In this document: piece by piece, positions 37,278 to 45,342 of the stretch
Layout: the number at the start of each line of letters is the position of its first letter
Position numbering within the stretch: the stretch's first letter is position 1
Assembly (NCBI RefSeq): GCF_003943615.1
Contig: NZ_RJPZ01000004.1
Coordinates: 62,001-126,000, forward strand
Direction: 5' to 3'
DNA: 64,000 bases
Source: Streptococcus australis
Lineage (GTDB): Bacteria; Bacillota; Bacilli; Lactobacillales; Streptococcaceae
The notes under the pieces: model-generated
Told to the model about the DNA's origin: nothing
The model's database searches: none
Seen by the model: the letters and a program-made list of their open reading frames with translations, nothing else
Position numbers and translations under genes: made by a program

Positions 37278-39173
37278 TTACCAAATAATCACACGGTCTT
37301 CTGGGGCGCGCCACATGCCGTCACCTTCTTTGACATCAAAGGTTTCAAAGAATTCGTCAAAGTTTGGTAATTGGACATTGGTACGGAGTTTTCCTGGTGC
37401 GTGGACATCGACACTTGCGAGAAGTTGCATGTACTCTGTCCGAGCTTTCATGCGCCAGATGCGAGCAAAGTTGGTGAAGAATTCTTCTGCTGAGAAATCT
37501 TCCTCTTTCTTAGCCGCTTCAAGGGCTGCAGCGATCCCTCCGAGGTCTGCCACGTTTTCAGAAACGGTCAATTTCCCGTTAATCTTGGCACCGTATGAGT
37601 CTTGACCTTCGAACTGATCGATAACTTTTTGCGTGCGAGCAGTAAAGGCTTCATAATCTTCTGGCTTCCACCAGTCTTTCAAGCTACCGTGCTCGTCAAA
37701 GGAAGCACCATTGGTGTCAAAGGCGTGGGAGATTTCATGGGCAATGACTGCACCGATTCCGCCGTAGTTGGCTGATGACGATTGGTGAAGGTCATAGAAT
37801 GGTGCTTGCAGAATTGCTGCCGGGAAGACGATTTGGTTTTGTTGCGGATCATAGTAGGCATTGACCATATTAGCTGGCATGTGCCACTCGCTTCGATCAA
37901 CCGGTTGGTTCCACTTGCTCCAAGTATGGGCAATGGAAATTTGAGCCAATTTTTGAGCATTTTCCACCAAGGTCTTGTTCTCGTCGATGATCTTTTTGGC
38001 ATACGTTTCTGGTAATTTTTCAGGGTAGCCAATATGCGGTGTGATGACATTGAGTTTGACAATGGCTTTTTCGCGAGTCTCAGGAGCGAGCCAGTCCGCT
38101 TTTTCTAAGCGATCCTTGTAAACCTCAATCATGGTCGCTACTTTATGCTCTACGTCTGCTTTCGCTTCTGGTGAGAATTTTTCGCCCGCATACCAGAGTC
38201 CAAGCGCTTGGCTATAAGGCCCTTCCGCCAAGGCCAGAGCGGCTTTTTCTTTCGGACGTGCTTCTGGTGTCCCTGTAATCGTACGGCTATACTCACCAGA
38301 TAAGACACGGATTTCTTCAGTCAAGAAAGACGTCCAAGAAAGAGCTGCACTGAGTTTCAACTTGGCATGAAGGATTTCCCAGTTGGCTGCTGAGTAGAAT
38401 TTTGGCGCAAATTCCTTCCAGAAGCGCTCTTCTGGAACAATGATAGTATCTGGCGTTTGCCCGATCACTTCTGTAAAGAAGGTATCGAGTGGCAATTCTG
38501 GAACCAAGGCCTTGAAATCTGCCCACTCATAAGGATGGTAGAGTTTGTTGTACTCGGATTTTTCTTCGTTTGACAAGACATATTTGGCCAATTCTGCATC
38601 GGCCGCAATCACCTTATCCAGGATATCTTTGATTTCTTCCTCTGAGAAATCAAATTTTGCCAAGAGCTTTTCAACCATTTGACGCCAAACAGCCAATAAC
38701 TCTGGGCCTTTTTCATTGCCTTCTTCATAGTAGGTCGTATCAGGCAAGATCAAACCGAGTGCTTCTCCCCACAAGACATTCATTTGGGCATTCATAAAGT
38801 CTGGTGACACGCTAAATGGCATGAGATTTGGTTTGCCAGCTAGCTCATAGGTCCCCAACTTACTGGTATAGTCTTCAAAAGAAGACAAGGCCTTGATTTC
38901 ATTGATCAAGGGCATAGCTGGAGCCACACCAGCTGCTTCTCGCGCATCAAAATCTGCCACCATCTTGTGGTATTTGACAAAGTTTTGGAGAATACTGTCT
39001 TCTGGCAGCTCTTCTCCTCGTTGCCATTTTCCGGTAATATCCAACATCAAGTTTTCGATCTCTTGGATCAAGTCCATAAAACCACCGGTTGACGGTTTGT
39101 CATCTGGAATCACAGCTGTCTCAGCCCATTTCCCGTTGACGTAATCATAAAAATCATCTTGTAAACGTACCAT
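37278..39173 (-). CDS. pepO: Endopeptidase PepO (M13 neprilysin family)
   Basis: Zinc oligopeptidase; in oral streptococci and the pneumococcus it cleaves host and bacterial peptides and can bind host proteins. The zinc motif HEISH lies near residue 480, the third ligand in ENVADLGG near 540, and the C-terminal CxxW-like end of the family reads APEDRVIIW. 631 residues. The start at 39173 (MVRLQDDFYDYVNGKW) has a GAGAAG site; a longer frame has none. It is divergent from the psaBCA operon, the same order as in pneumococcus and the S. parasanguinis fim locus. Confidence 0.93.
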   Translation of the reverse strand: MVRLQDDFYDYVNGKWAETAVIPDDKPSTGGFMDLIQEIENLMLDITGKWQRGEELPEDSILQNFVKYHKMVADFDAREAAGVAPAMPLINEIKALSSFEDYTSKLGTYELAGKPNLMPFSVSPDFMNAQMNVLWGEALGLILPDTTYYEEGNEKGPELLAVWRQMVEKLLAKFDFSEEEIKDILDKVIAADAELAKYVLSNEEKSEYNKLYHPYEWADFKALVPELPLDTFFTEVIGQTPDTIIVPEERFWKEFAPKFYSAANWEILHAKLKLSAALSWTSFLTEEIRVLSGEYSRTITGTPEARPKEKAALALAEGPYSQALGLWYAGEKFSPEAKADVEHKVATMIEVYKDRLEKADWLAPETREKAIVKLNVITPHIGYPEKLPETYAKKIIDENKTLVENAQKLAQISIAHTWSKWNQPVDRSEWHMPANMVNAYYDPQQNQIVFPAAILQAPFYDLHQSSSANYGGIGAVIAHEISHAFDTNGASFDEHGSLKDWWKPEDYEAFTARTQKVIDQFEGQDSYGAKINGKLTVSENVADLGGIAAALEAAKKEEDFSAEEFFTNFARIWRMKARTEYMQLLASVDVHAPGKLRTNVQLPNFDEFFETFDVKEGDGMWRAPEDRVIIW

Positions 39174-39265
39174 GATCTTCTCACTTTCAATCTTTTGTAA
39201 TAACCTTATCAAAAATAGGTCTATTTTTCAATGATTACAAGTGAGTTAATCTAAATTATTTAAAA

Positions 39266-39302
39266 AAATTAACTTGACTTAATTTTTTAATTTATGTATA
39301 TT
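39266..39302 (+). promoter_or_regulatory. psaBCA promoter and manganese-regulator operator
   Basis: Promoter TTGACT (39274-39279), 17-nt spacer, TATATT (39297-39302). A palindrome AAATTAA-CTTGAC-TTAATTT (39266-39285) covers the -35. It matches the operator described for ScaR/PsaR-type manganese repressors of streptococci. Confidence 0.85.
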
Positions 39303-39322
39303 AATGGTAAAGGAGAAAAATC

Positions 39323-40045
39323 ATGATTCAAATTGAACATCTAAGTGTTGCTTACCAGCAAACACTGGCCTTGGAGAATCTTTCTCTCACCATCCAGGGT
39401 CCAACCATCCTAGGAATTCTTGGACCCAACGGAGCTGGAAAATCAACCTTGATCAAGGCTATGCTAGGACTTCTCCCTCATTCGGGAAAAGTCCTACTCG
39501 ATCAAAAAGATCTCGACCAAGTTCTTCAACGAGTGGCCTACGTCGAACAAAAGACAGCTATTGATTTCCACTTCCCCATCACGGTGCGAGAGTGTGTCTC
39601 ACTGGGCCTCTACCCCCATCTTTCTATCTTCAAGCGAAAAAGCAAAGAGGATCTCCAAAAGGTGGAAGATGCCTTAAAACTTGTCAATCTCCTTGATCTC
39701 GCGGATCGCCAGATTGGCCAACTCTCGGGAGGGCAATTCCAACGGGTCCTAATCGCCCGCTGCTTGGTCCAAGAAGCAGATGTCATCTTTTTGGATGAGC
39801 CCTTCGCTGGAATTGACTCTGTTAGCGAGGACATCATCATGCAGACACTCCAAACCCTGAAAAAGGAAGGCAAGACCATCCTGATCGTCCATCACGATCT
39901 CAGCAAGGTTCCAGCTTACTTTGACCAAGTCCTCCTCCTTCATCGCAAACTGATTGCTTTTGGGAAAACAGAGGAAACCTTTACCAAAGAGAATCTGCAT
40001 GCAGCCTACGGGCATGAACTCTTTATAGGAGGTGAAATCAGATGA
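39323..40045 (+). CDS. psaB: Manganese ABC transporter ATP-binding protein
   Basis: Drives manganese import with PsaC and PsaA (FimC/ScaC in relatives). Walker [10 protein letters not shown] is at about residues 34-42, signature [15 protein letters not shown] near 132, Walker [13 protein letters not shown] near 153, switch His in IVHHDL. 240 residues, normal. Its stop overlaps the permease start by 4 nt. First gene of psaBCA under the metal-responsive operator. Confidence 0.95.
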   Translation: MIQIEHLSVAYQQTLALENLSLTIQGPTILGILGPNGAGKSTLIKAMLGLLPHSGKVLLDQKDLDQVLQRVAYVEQKTAIDFHFPITVRECVSLGLYPHLSIFKRKSKEDLQKVEDALKLVNLLDLADRQIGQLSGGQFQRVLIARCLVQEADVIFLDEPFAGIDSVSEDIIMQTLQTLKKEGKTILIVHHDLSKVPAYFDQVLLLHRKLIAFGKTEETFTKENLHAAYGHELFIGGEIR

Positions 40046-40881
40046 TTGCAGAATTTATCGATGGATTACAACAATTTCATTTCCTCCAAAACGCTCTCAT
40101 TACAGCTATTGCCATCGGGATCGTCGCCGGTGCGGTCGGATGTTTCATCATTCTGCGAGGCTTGTCTCTCATGGGGGACGCTATTTCGCACGCAGTCCTT
40201 CCAGGGGTGGCTTTGTCCTTTATCTTAGGTATCAACTTTTTTATTGGCGCCATCATCTTTGGCCTCTTAGCTTCCATCCTGATCACCTATATCAAGAGCA
40301 ACTCCATCATCAAGAGCGACACTGCGATTGGGATTACCTTTTCTTCTTTCCTCGCCTTAGGGGTCATCTTGATTGGAGTCGCTAAAAGTTCCACTGACCT
40401 CTTCCACATCCTCTTTGGGAATATCTTGGCCGTGCAAGACCAGGATATGTGGATGACCATTGGTATTGGTGTGGCTGTCTTACTGGCGATTTGCCTGCTC
40501 TTTCGACCCTTGCTACTTACTTCCTTCGACCCTGTCCTCGCTCAATCCATGGGCGTTCGGGTCAAGGTCTATCACTACCTTCTCATGGTGCTCTTGACCT
40601 TGGTTTCTGTCACTGCTATGCAGAGTGTCGGGACCATTCTCATCGTCGCCATGCTCATCACACCTGCTGCGACGGCCTATCTCTATGCCAATAGCCTCTG
40701 GTCCATGATGCTCCTTTCATCCGGATTAGGTGCTCTTGCATCCATCCTAGGACTTTTTATTGGTTATAGCTTCAACATCGCTGTCGGATCTTGTATTGTC
40801 ATCACTTCTGCCGTCTTCTTTCTCATTAGCTTCTTTATCGCTCCCAAGCAGAGAAAGAACAGACATTCCCCTTCGTACTAA
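40042..40881 (+). CDS. psaC: Manganese ABC transporter permease
   Basis: ABC-3 family membrane subunit (FimB/ScaB in relatives). 279 residues with eight or nine membrane segments; [19 protein letters not shown] near residue 38 is the family hallmark. It overlaps psaB by ATGA and is followed by psaA after 25 nt, with an AAAGGAG site. Confidence 0.95.
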   Translation: MIAEFIDGLQQFHFLQNALITAIAIGIVAGAVGCFIILRGLSLMGDAISHAVLPGVALSFILGINFFIGAIIFGLLASILITYIKSNSIIKSDTAIGITFSSFLALGVILIGVAKSSTDLFHILFGNILAVQDQDMWMTIGIGVAVLLAICLLFRPLLLTSFDPVLAQSMGVRVKVYHYLLMVLLTLVSVTAMQSVGTILIVAMLITPAATAYLYANSLWSMMLLSSGLGALASILGLFIGYSFNIAVGSCIVITSAVFFLISFFIAPKQRKNRHSPSY

Positions 40882-40906
40882 GATTAATCTCATAAAGGAG
40901 AAAAAA

Positions 40907-41839
40907 ATGAAAAAACTAACTTCCGTCTTAGCCCTCTTTGTGGCTCTCTTATTTGGTTTACTGGCTTGTAGCAAAGACTCTTCTTCCAAGTCCTCATCCG
41001 ATAAATTGAAAGTGGTCACCACCAACTCCATCCTCGCAGATATGACAAAAAATATCGCTGGAGATAAAATCGAGCTACACAGTATTGTCCCTGTCGGCCA
41101 AGATCCCCATGAATACGAACCACTCCCAGAAGATGTCAAAAAAACTTCACAAGCAGACCTCATCTTCTACAACGGCATCAACCTCGAAACGGGTGGCAAT
41201 GCTTGGTTTACCAAGTTGGTCAAAAATGCTAATAAAGTAGAAAACAAGGACTATTTCGCTGCCAGCGATGGCGTAGAGGTCATCTACCTAGAAGGCCAAA
41301 ACCAAGCTGGAAAAGAAGACCCTCACGCTTGGCTCAATCTCGAAAACGGGATCATCTATGCTAAAAACATTGCTAAACAATTGATCGCCAAAGATCCAAA
41401 AAATAAGGACTTCTACGAAAAAAATCTAGCAGCCTATACTGAAAAACTGAGCAAGCTGGATCAAGAAGCCAAGCAAGCATTCAATAACATCCCAGCAGAG
41501 AAGAAGATGATCGTAACCAGTGAGGGTTGCTTCAAGTACTTCTCCAAAGCCTACGGCGTCCCATCTGCCTATATCTGGGAAATCAACACTGAAGAAGAAG
41601 GGACACCTGAACAAATCAAAACGCTGCTAGAGAAATTGCGTCAAACCAAAGTACCGTCCCTCTTTGTCGAATCCAGTGTCGATGAGCGTCCTATGAAAAC
41701 TGTGTCTAAGGATAGCAATATCCCTATCTTTGCAAAGATCTTTACTGACTCGATCGCCAAAGAAGGCGAAGAAGGCGACAGCTACTACAGCATGATGAAA
41801 TGGAATTTGGAGAAAATCGCAGAAGGTTTGAACAAATAA
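40907..41839 (+). CDS. psaA: Manganese-binding lipoprotein PsaA/FimA
   Basis: Surface solute receptor of the manganese importer and a known adhesin-associated antigen. Signal peptide with lipobox LLAC, lipid on Cys21. Cluster A-I fold with metal ligands in GQDPHEYEP (His near residue 67), EDPHAWLN (His near 140), a Glu in VTSEGCF (near 206) and an Asp near 281 (FTDSIA). 310 residues from the ATG at 40907 with AAAGGAG upstream. It reads closest to S. parasanguinis FimA among the versions I know. Confidence 0.95.
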   Translation: MKKLTSVLALFVALLFGLLACSKDSSSKSSSDKLKVVTTNSILADMTKNIAGDKIELHSIVPVGQDPHEYEPLPEDVKKTSQADLIFYNGINLETGGNAWFTKLVKNANKVENKDYFAASDGVEVIYLEGQNQAGKEDPHAWLNLENGIIYAKNIAKQLIAKDPKNKDFYEKNLAAYTEKLSKLDQEAKQAFNNIPAEKKMIVTSEGCFKYFSKAYGVPSAYIWEINTEEEGTPEQIKTLLEKLRQTKVPSLFVESSVDERPMKTVSKDSNIPIFAKIFTDSIAKEGEEGDSYYSMMKWNLEKIAEGLNK

Positions 41840-41926
41840 GATTCCAAACTGATTAGATTCTCAAACAAATCAGTGGCTCTTCCCCCTTCATTAATGTACA
41901 ATGAAAAGAAAAAAGGAGTCTTTGCT

Positions 41927-42421
41927 ATGACAACATTTTTAGGAAACCCTGTTACCTTTACCGGATCTCAACTTCAAGTTGGCGATACTGCTCATGACTT
42001 TTCACTGACTACACCAAACTTAGAGAAAAAATCTTTGGCTGATTTTGCTGGGAAGAAAAAAGTCCTCAGCGTGATCCCATCTATTGACACAGGTATCTGT
42101 TCCACCCAAACACGTCACTTCAACCAGGCCCTCTCTGACATGGAGGACACTGTGGTCTTGACGGTTTCCGTCGACCTTCCTTTCGCTCAAGGTAAATGGT
42201 GTGCTGCTGAAGGGATCGAAAATGCCATCATGCTCTCAGACTACTTCGACCATTCCTTCGGAAAAGCCTATGGCCTCTTGATCAATGAATGGCATTTGCT
42301 CGCACGCGCTGTCTTGGTCCTAGATGCGGACAACAAGGTCACTTACGTCGAATACCTAGACAACATCAACAGCGAACCCAATTACGACGCGGCAATCGAA
42401 GCCGTCAAAGCACTTGATTAA
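41927..42421 (+). CDS. tpx: Thiol peroxidase
   Basis: Thioredoxin-dependent atypical 2-Cys peroxiredoxin removing hydrogen peroxide. Peroxidatic Cys58 in [13 protein letters not shown] and resolving Cys92 in GKWCAAEG are both present. 164 residues from the ATG at 41927, preceded by AAAGGAG. It follows psaA, the arrangement called psaD/tpx in streptococci, linking manganese supply to peroxide defence. A clear terminator follows. Confidence 0.95.
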   Translation: MTTFLGNPVTFTGSQLQVGDTAHDFSLTTPNLEKKSLADFAGKKKVLSVIPSIDTGICSTQTRHFNQALSDMEDTVVLTVSVDLPFAQGKWCAAEGIENAIMLSDYFDHSFGKAYGLLINEWHLLARAVLVLDADNKVTYVEYLDNINSEPNYDAAIEAVKALD

Positions 42422-42424
42422 ATA

Positions 42425-42450
42425 AAAAAGAGGTCTACGACCTCTTTTTT
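42425..42450 (+). terminator. Terminator after tpx
   Basis: Stem AAAAAAGAGGTC / GACCTCTTTTTT with a 3-nt loop. Also usable by the convergent DUF3114 gene. Confidence 0.85.
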
Positions 42451-42528
42451 ATATCTACAAAATTCGTTCAGAGACTTTCCTTAAGAGAATTTCTAAGAGT
42501 CCTTTTTCTTCAATCCGAAAGAGGACTA

Positions 42529-43554
42529 CTATAAAAACCGATGGAGTCCATTCTGAAGGAGGACTCGCCAGCGTAAGCGTGGGATGCCTCTGAGGAAACT
42601 CCGCACACGCTTTGCTACCTGTTGCTTGTAGCTCTTGCCTCCTTGTGCAAAGGTTCCCTTCCGGCTCCAATAGCCCTGCTCTCCACGATCATTCTTCGGA
42701 GCTAGATAGCGAACACCTTGCTGATAGAGGACCTTCTTACGAAAAGGTGGATCCCACGATTTGACGGGATCGATATCCAAGTCCTTATGAGTCCGGCCTC
42801 TGGCTAAACCATAGTTGAAACTGGCTCCATTGACAATGCCATTTTCAGAAATCTGATTCGGGTCCACTTCGTTGAGAAACTGGCCACCCTGATCCAGGAT
42901 ATACTCAGTATGAAAGTTGAGCAAGACCTTAAAATTCAACTGGGCCTGAGCACGCGATGGGAAGGCGAGCTGGCCGTTTTGATCCACATAGACCTTATTG
43001 TGAAGACGAGCCGCCTCATAGGCATCAATCTTAATTCCTTTTGTCTCCTGTAAGTAAGCTTGTAGCGCCTCTTCATCAGTCTGTCCAGTTTTGGCATAAT
43101 GCTCCCGAATCCACTGGGTCTGGTAGGCAGAGAGCAGATAGCGGAACTGGTGGATCTGGCGTTTTAAGAGCTGATCTCCTGCTTTGCTGGCTAATGAATC
43201 CAGAGCAAAAGCTACTTGGACCACTCTTGAAAAAGAAGACCAAAAAGGTGAATGAGGGGGACAATCTGGCCAGAACCGCTTCAGTAAGAAGGCGGTCTCC
43301 TCACAGGTTCCCGATAAATCCCGTGGCATGAGACAGAGATGCATAACCCCTTTTAAGAGGGCCTGGGCACGACCTGCCGTCAATCCTTGCAGTTCTCTCT
43401 GCCACATCTCTTGGAAAAGAGGGCTGGCAAAGACAAAGACATAGCGGTAACAGTCTTGCCTTCTTGCTTCATCTTCGCAAGACTGCAGTCGTTTTTCTAA
43501 GTAGCTGAGACCTCTGGTCGTCCAGCCCAGTTTTTCTAATTCCCGTCGCTTCAT
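42529..43554 (-). CDS. DUF3114 family protein
   Basis: A 341-residue basic protein of the DUF3114 type, a Lactobacillales family with unknown function. Conserved-looking stretches include FNYGLARGRTHKDLDID (near residue 252) and HNKVYVDQNGQLAFPSRAQAQLNF split across residues 190-215. No signal peptide or membrane helix. The start at 43554 follows AAAGGAGG; an ATG six codons earlier lies upstream of that site. Convergent with tpx and divergent from the metal regulator gene. Family call from memory, moderate certainty. Confidence 0.7.
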   Translation of the reverse strand: MKRRELEKLGWTTRGLSYLEKRLQSCEDEARRQDCYRYVFVFASPLFQEMWQRELQGLTAGRAQALLKGVMHLCLMPRDLSGTCEETAFLLKRFWPDCPPHSPFWSSFSRVVQVAFALDSLASKAGDQLLKRQIHQFRYLLSAYQTQWIREHYAKTGQTDEEALQAYLQETKGIKIDAYEAARLHNKVYVDQNGQLAFPSRAQAQLNFKVLLNFHTEYILDQGGQFLNEVDPNQISENGIVNGASFNYGLARGRTHKDLDIDPVKSWDPPFRKKVLYQQGVRYLAPKNDRGEQGYWSRKGTFAQGGKSYKQQVAKRVRSFLRGIPRLRWRVLLQNGLHRFL

Positions 43555-43694
43555 CTGCCCCCTCCTTTCCATATTGTTTTCGGTTTATGCTTCTATACTA
43601 TCATCTTTCGCCCTCCCAGACAATTCCTATCCACTGGCCAAGCCATTTTGCGCTTTTTTTGATATACTAGAAGGAGCGAAGAAAAGAGGACCCT

Positions 43695-44348
43695 ATGACA
43701 CCAAATAAAGAAGATTACCTCAAGTGCATCTATGAAATCGGCACGCAACATGAAAAAATTAGTAACAAAGAGATTGCGGCCCGGATGCAGGTTTCGCCTC
43801 CAGCCGTGACTGAGATGGTCAAGCGAATGATCTCGGAGAATCTCCTCATCAAGGATAAGACCCACGGCTATCTGCTTACCGAGCTCGGCCTTCAAACAGT
43901 TTCCGATCTCTTTCGCAAGCACCGATTGATTGAAGTGTTCTTGCTCAAAAAACTGGGCTATACAACTGAAGAAGTCCATGAAGAGGCTGAGGTGCTCGAG
44001 CATACTGTCTCCGACCGCTTTATCGATAAACTTGACCAGATGTTAGACACTCCCAAAACCTGCCCCCATGGAGGAACCATTCCACCCAAAGGACAACTCC
44101 TCATCGAGGCTTACCAGGACCGTTTGAGTGATGTCAGCGAACTGGGAACCTATCGTTTGCGAAGAGTCCAGGATAGCTTTGAATTGCTGAATTTTTTAGA
44201 CCAGATCCAACTGAGCATTGGAGATGACATTCTCTTCAAAGGCTACGACGATTACACTGGCCTCTATCAGCTCCAGATCAAAGACCAAGACATCCAGATC
44301 AATCATCTGATTGCCCAACAACTTTACATAGAAAAACATGCCCTTTAA
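43695..44348 (+). CDS. DtxR-family manganese-dependent repressor (ScaR/PsaR)
   Basis: Represses psaBCA-type genes when manganese is plentiful. N-terminal winged helix (ISNKEIAARMQVSPPAVTEMVKRM, residues about 20-45), a dimerisation and metal-binding domain (HRLIEVFLLKKL, EAEVLEHTVSD), and a C-terminal FeoA/SH3-like domain. 217 residues is the usual ScaR length. TGATATACT, an extended -10, lies just upstream. It is 1.3 kb after tpx, and the operator it should bind is at 39266-39285. Confidence 0.93.
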   Translation: MTPNKEDYLKCIYEIGTQHEKISNKEIAARMQVSPPAVTEMVKRMISENLLIKDKTHGYLLTELGLQTVSDLFRKHRLIEVFLLKKLGYTTEEVHEEAEVLEHTVSDRFIDKLDQMLDTPKTCPHGGTIPPKGQLLIEAYQDRLSDVSELGTYRLRRVQDSFELLNFLDQIQLSIGDDILFKGYDDYTGLYQLQIKDQDIQINHLIAQQLYIEKHAL

Positions 44349-44360
44349 TCAAGGGCATGT
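44338..44360 (+). terminator. Terminator after the metal repressor gene, first copy
   Basis: CATGCCCT / AGGGCATG hairpin. A near copy (CATGCTCTTAATCAAGGGCATG followed by T7) stands at 44613-44640. Confidence 0.7.
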
Positions 44361-44451
44361 TTGAATGTAGCCAAACTACTTTTTACTTAAGATAGCTGGA
44401 TAATTTTTAAAATAAGTTCTTCTGTTACTTTGAATTATTAAAGTAAATCCG

Positions 44452-44589
44452 AAACTTTCCGCCGTGAGAAAAATGCTTGAAACAATAATGTTTCAAGCAT
44501 TCGGGAGTTTTGAAACCTTAGGTTCAAAACTAAGTCATGGAACTTCGTAGAAGTTCGCTGACGTCCGTACTCACCTAAGGAAAGTTTCT
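44452..44589. repeat. 138-bp MITE-like element with terminal inverted repeats
   Basis: Ends GAAACTTTCC-GCC-GTGAG and CTCAC-CTAA-GGAAAGTTTC form an 18-19 bp inverted repeat. Inside are three hairpins: ATGCTTGAAACA/TGTTTCAAGCAT, GTTTTGAA/TTCAAAAC and GAACTTC/GAAGTTC. No open frame. It sits between two copies of the scaR terminator. I saw no clear target-site duplication. Confidence 0.65.
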
Positions 44590-44612
44590 AGGAATACTAT
44601 TTCTTCAATCCC

Positions 44613-44640
44613 ACATGCTCTTAATCAAGGGCATGTTTTT
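44613..44640. terminator. Second copy of the metal repressor terminator
   Basis: CATGCTCTTAATCAAGGGCATG plus seven T. Duplicates 44338-44360 on the other side of the MITE-like element and faces the convergent dtd gene. Confidence 0.65.
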
Positions 44641-44646
44641 TTCTTT

Positions 44647-45090
44647 CTATGGATTTTTCGTATCGAGGATGATAGTCACTGGGCCATCATTGATGAGTTC
44701 GATTGCCATATCTGCAGCGAAGACCCCTCGTTTGACAGGGACTTCCTTTTCTAACAAATCATTGAAGTCATCGTAGAGCTGGCTGGCCATCTCTGGATTG
44801 GTTGCCCCGATAAAGGCTGGACGATTGCCTTTTTTTGTCTGGGCAAAGAGGGTAAATTGAGAAATCGAGAGGATTTCTCCTTGAATATCCTTGACAGATA
44901 AGTTCATCTTCCCTTCTTCATCCGAGAAAATCCGCATTTGGGTGACCTTCCGCACCGCATATTCCAGGTCCTTCTGGTCATCCTCCGGACCCACTCCCAC
45001 TAAGAGAAGAAGCCCTTCTTGAATCTGACTATAGACTTGACCATCAATGGAAACCGAGGCCCTTTTGACCCGTTGAATCACTAATTTCAT
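44647..45090 (-). CDS. dtd: D-aminoacyl-tRNA deacylase
   Basis: Removes D-amino acids (for example D-Tyr) and glycine mischarged to tRNA-Ala. The 147-residue protein has the two active-site motifs [17 protein letters not shown] (near residue 78) and NDGPVTI (near 134). The start [17 protein letters not shown] is typical. It follows rel in the same direction with a ~250-nt repeat-bearing gap. Confidence 0.95.
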   Translation of the reverse strand: MKLVIQRVKRASVSIDGQVYSQIQEGLLLLVGVGPEDDQKDLEYAVRKVTQMRIFSDEEGKMNLSVKDIQGEILSISQFTLFAQTKKGNRPAFIGATNPEMASQLYDDFNDLLEKEVPVKRGVFAADMAIELINDGPVTIILDTKNP

Positions 45091-45133
45091 CTTATTATCC
45101 TATTTATACAATCTATTGGGCATTCACTGCTAA

Positions 45134-45340
45134 GCTTCAAAGAACATCGACCTCAGTCAAGGTCGTGAGACGAAGACAGTACTCAAGTACGGCAAGGCAA
45201 GCTAACCAAGCTATAAAAGAGTTCTAACCATGTTCTACTTGCTTCAAAGAAAATCAACTTCAGACAAGGCAGTGAGACGCAGGCATAACTGTAGTTAGGC
45301 CAGTCGAAACTAACGCAGTATGAAGTCGATTTTCGCAGAA
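45134..45340. repeat. Two imperfect copies of a small intergenic repeat
   Basis: Copies beginning GCTTCAAAGAA at 45134 and 45241 share the pattern ATC-AC-TCAG-CAAGG-GTGAGACG-AG. Each then has a small hairpin (GTAC-TCAA-GTAC; TAACT-GT-AGTTA). They resemble the short intergenic repeats common in streptococci of the mitis-sanguinis groups. They fill most of the dtd-rel gap; no gene is visible. Confidence 0.6.
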
Positions 45341-45342
45341 GA

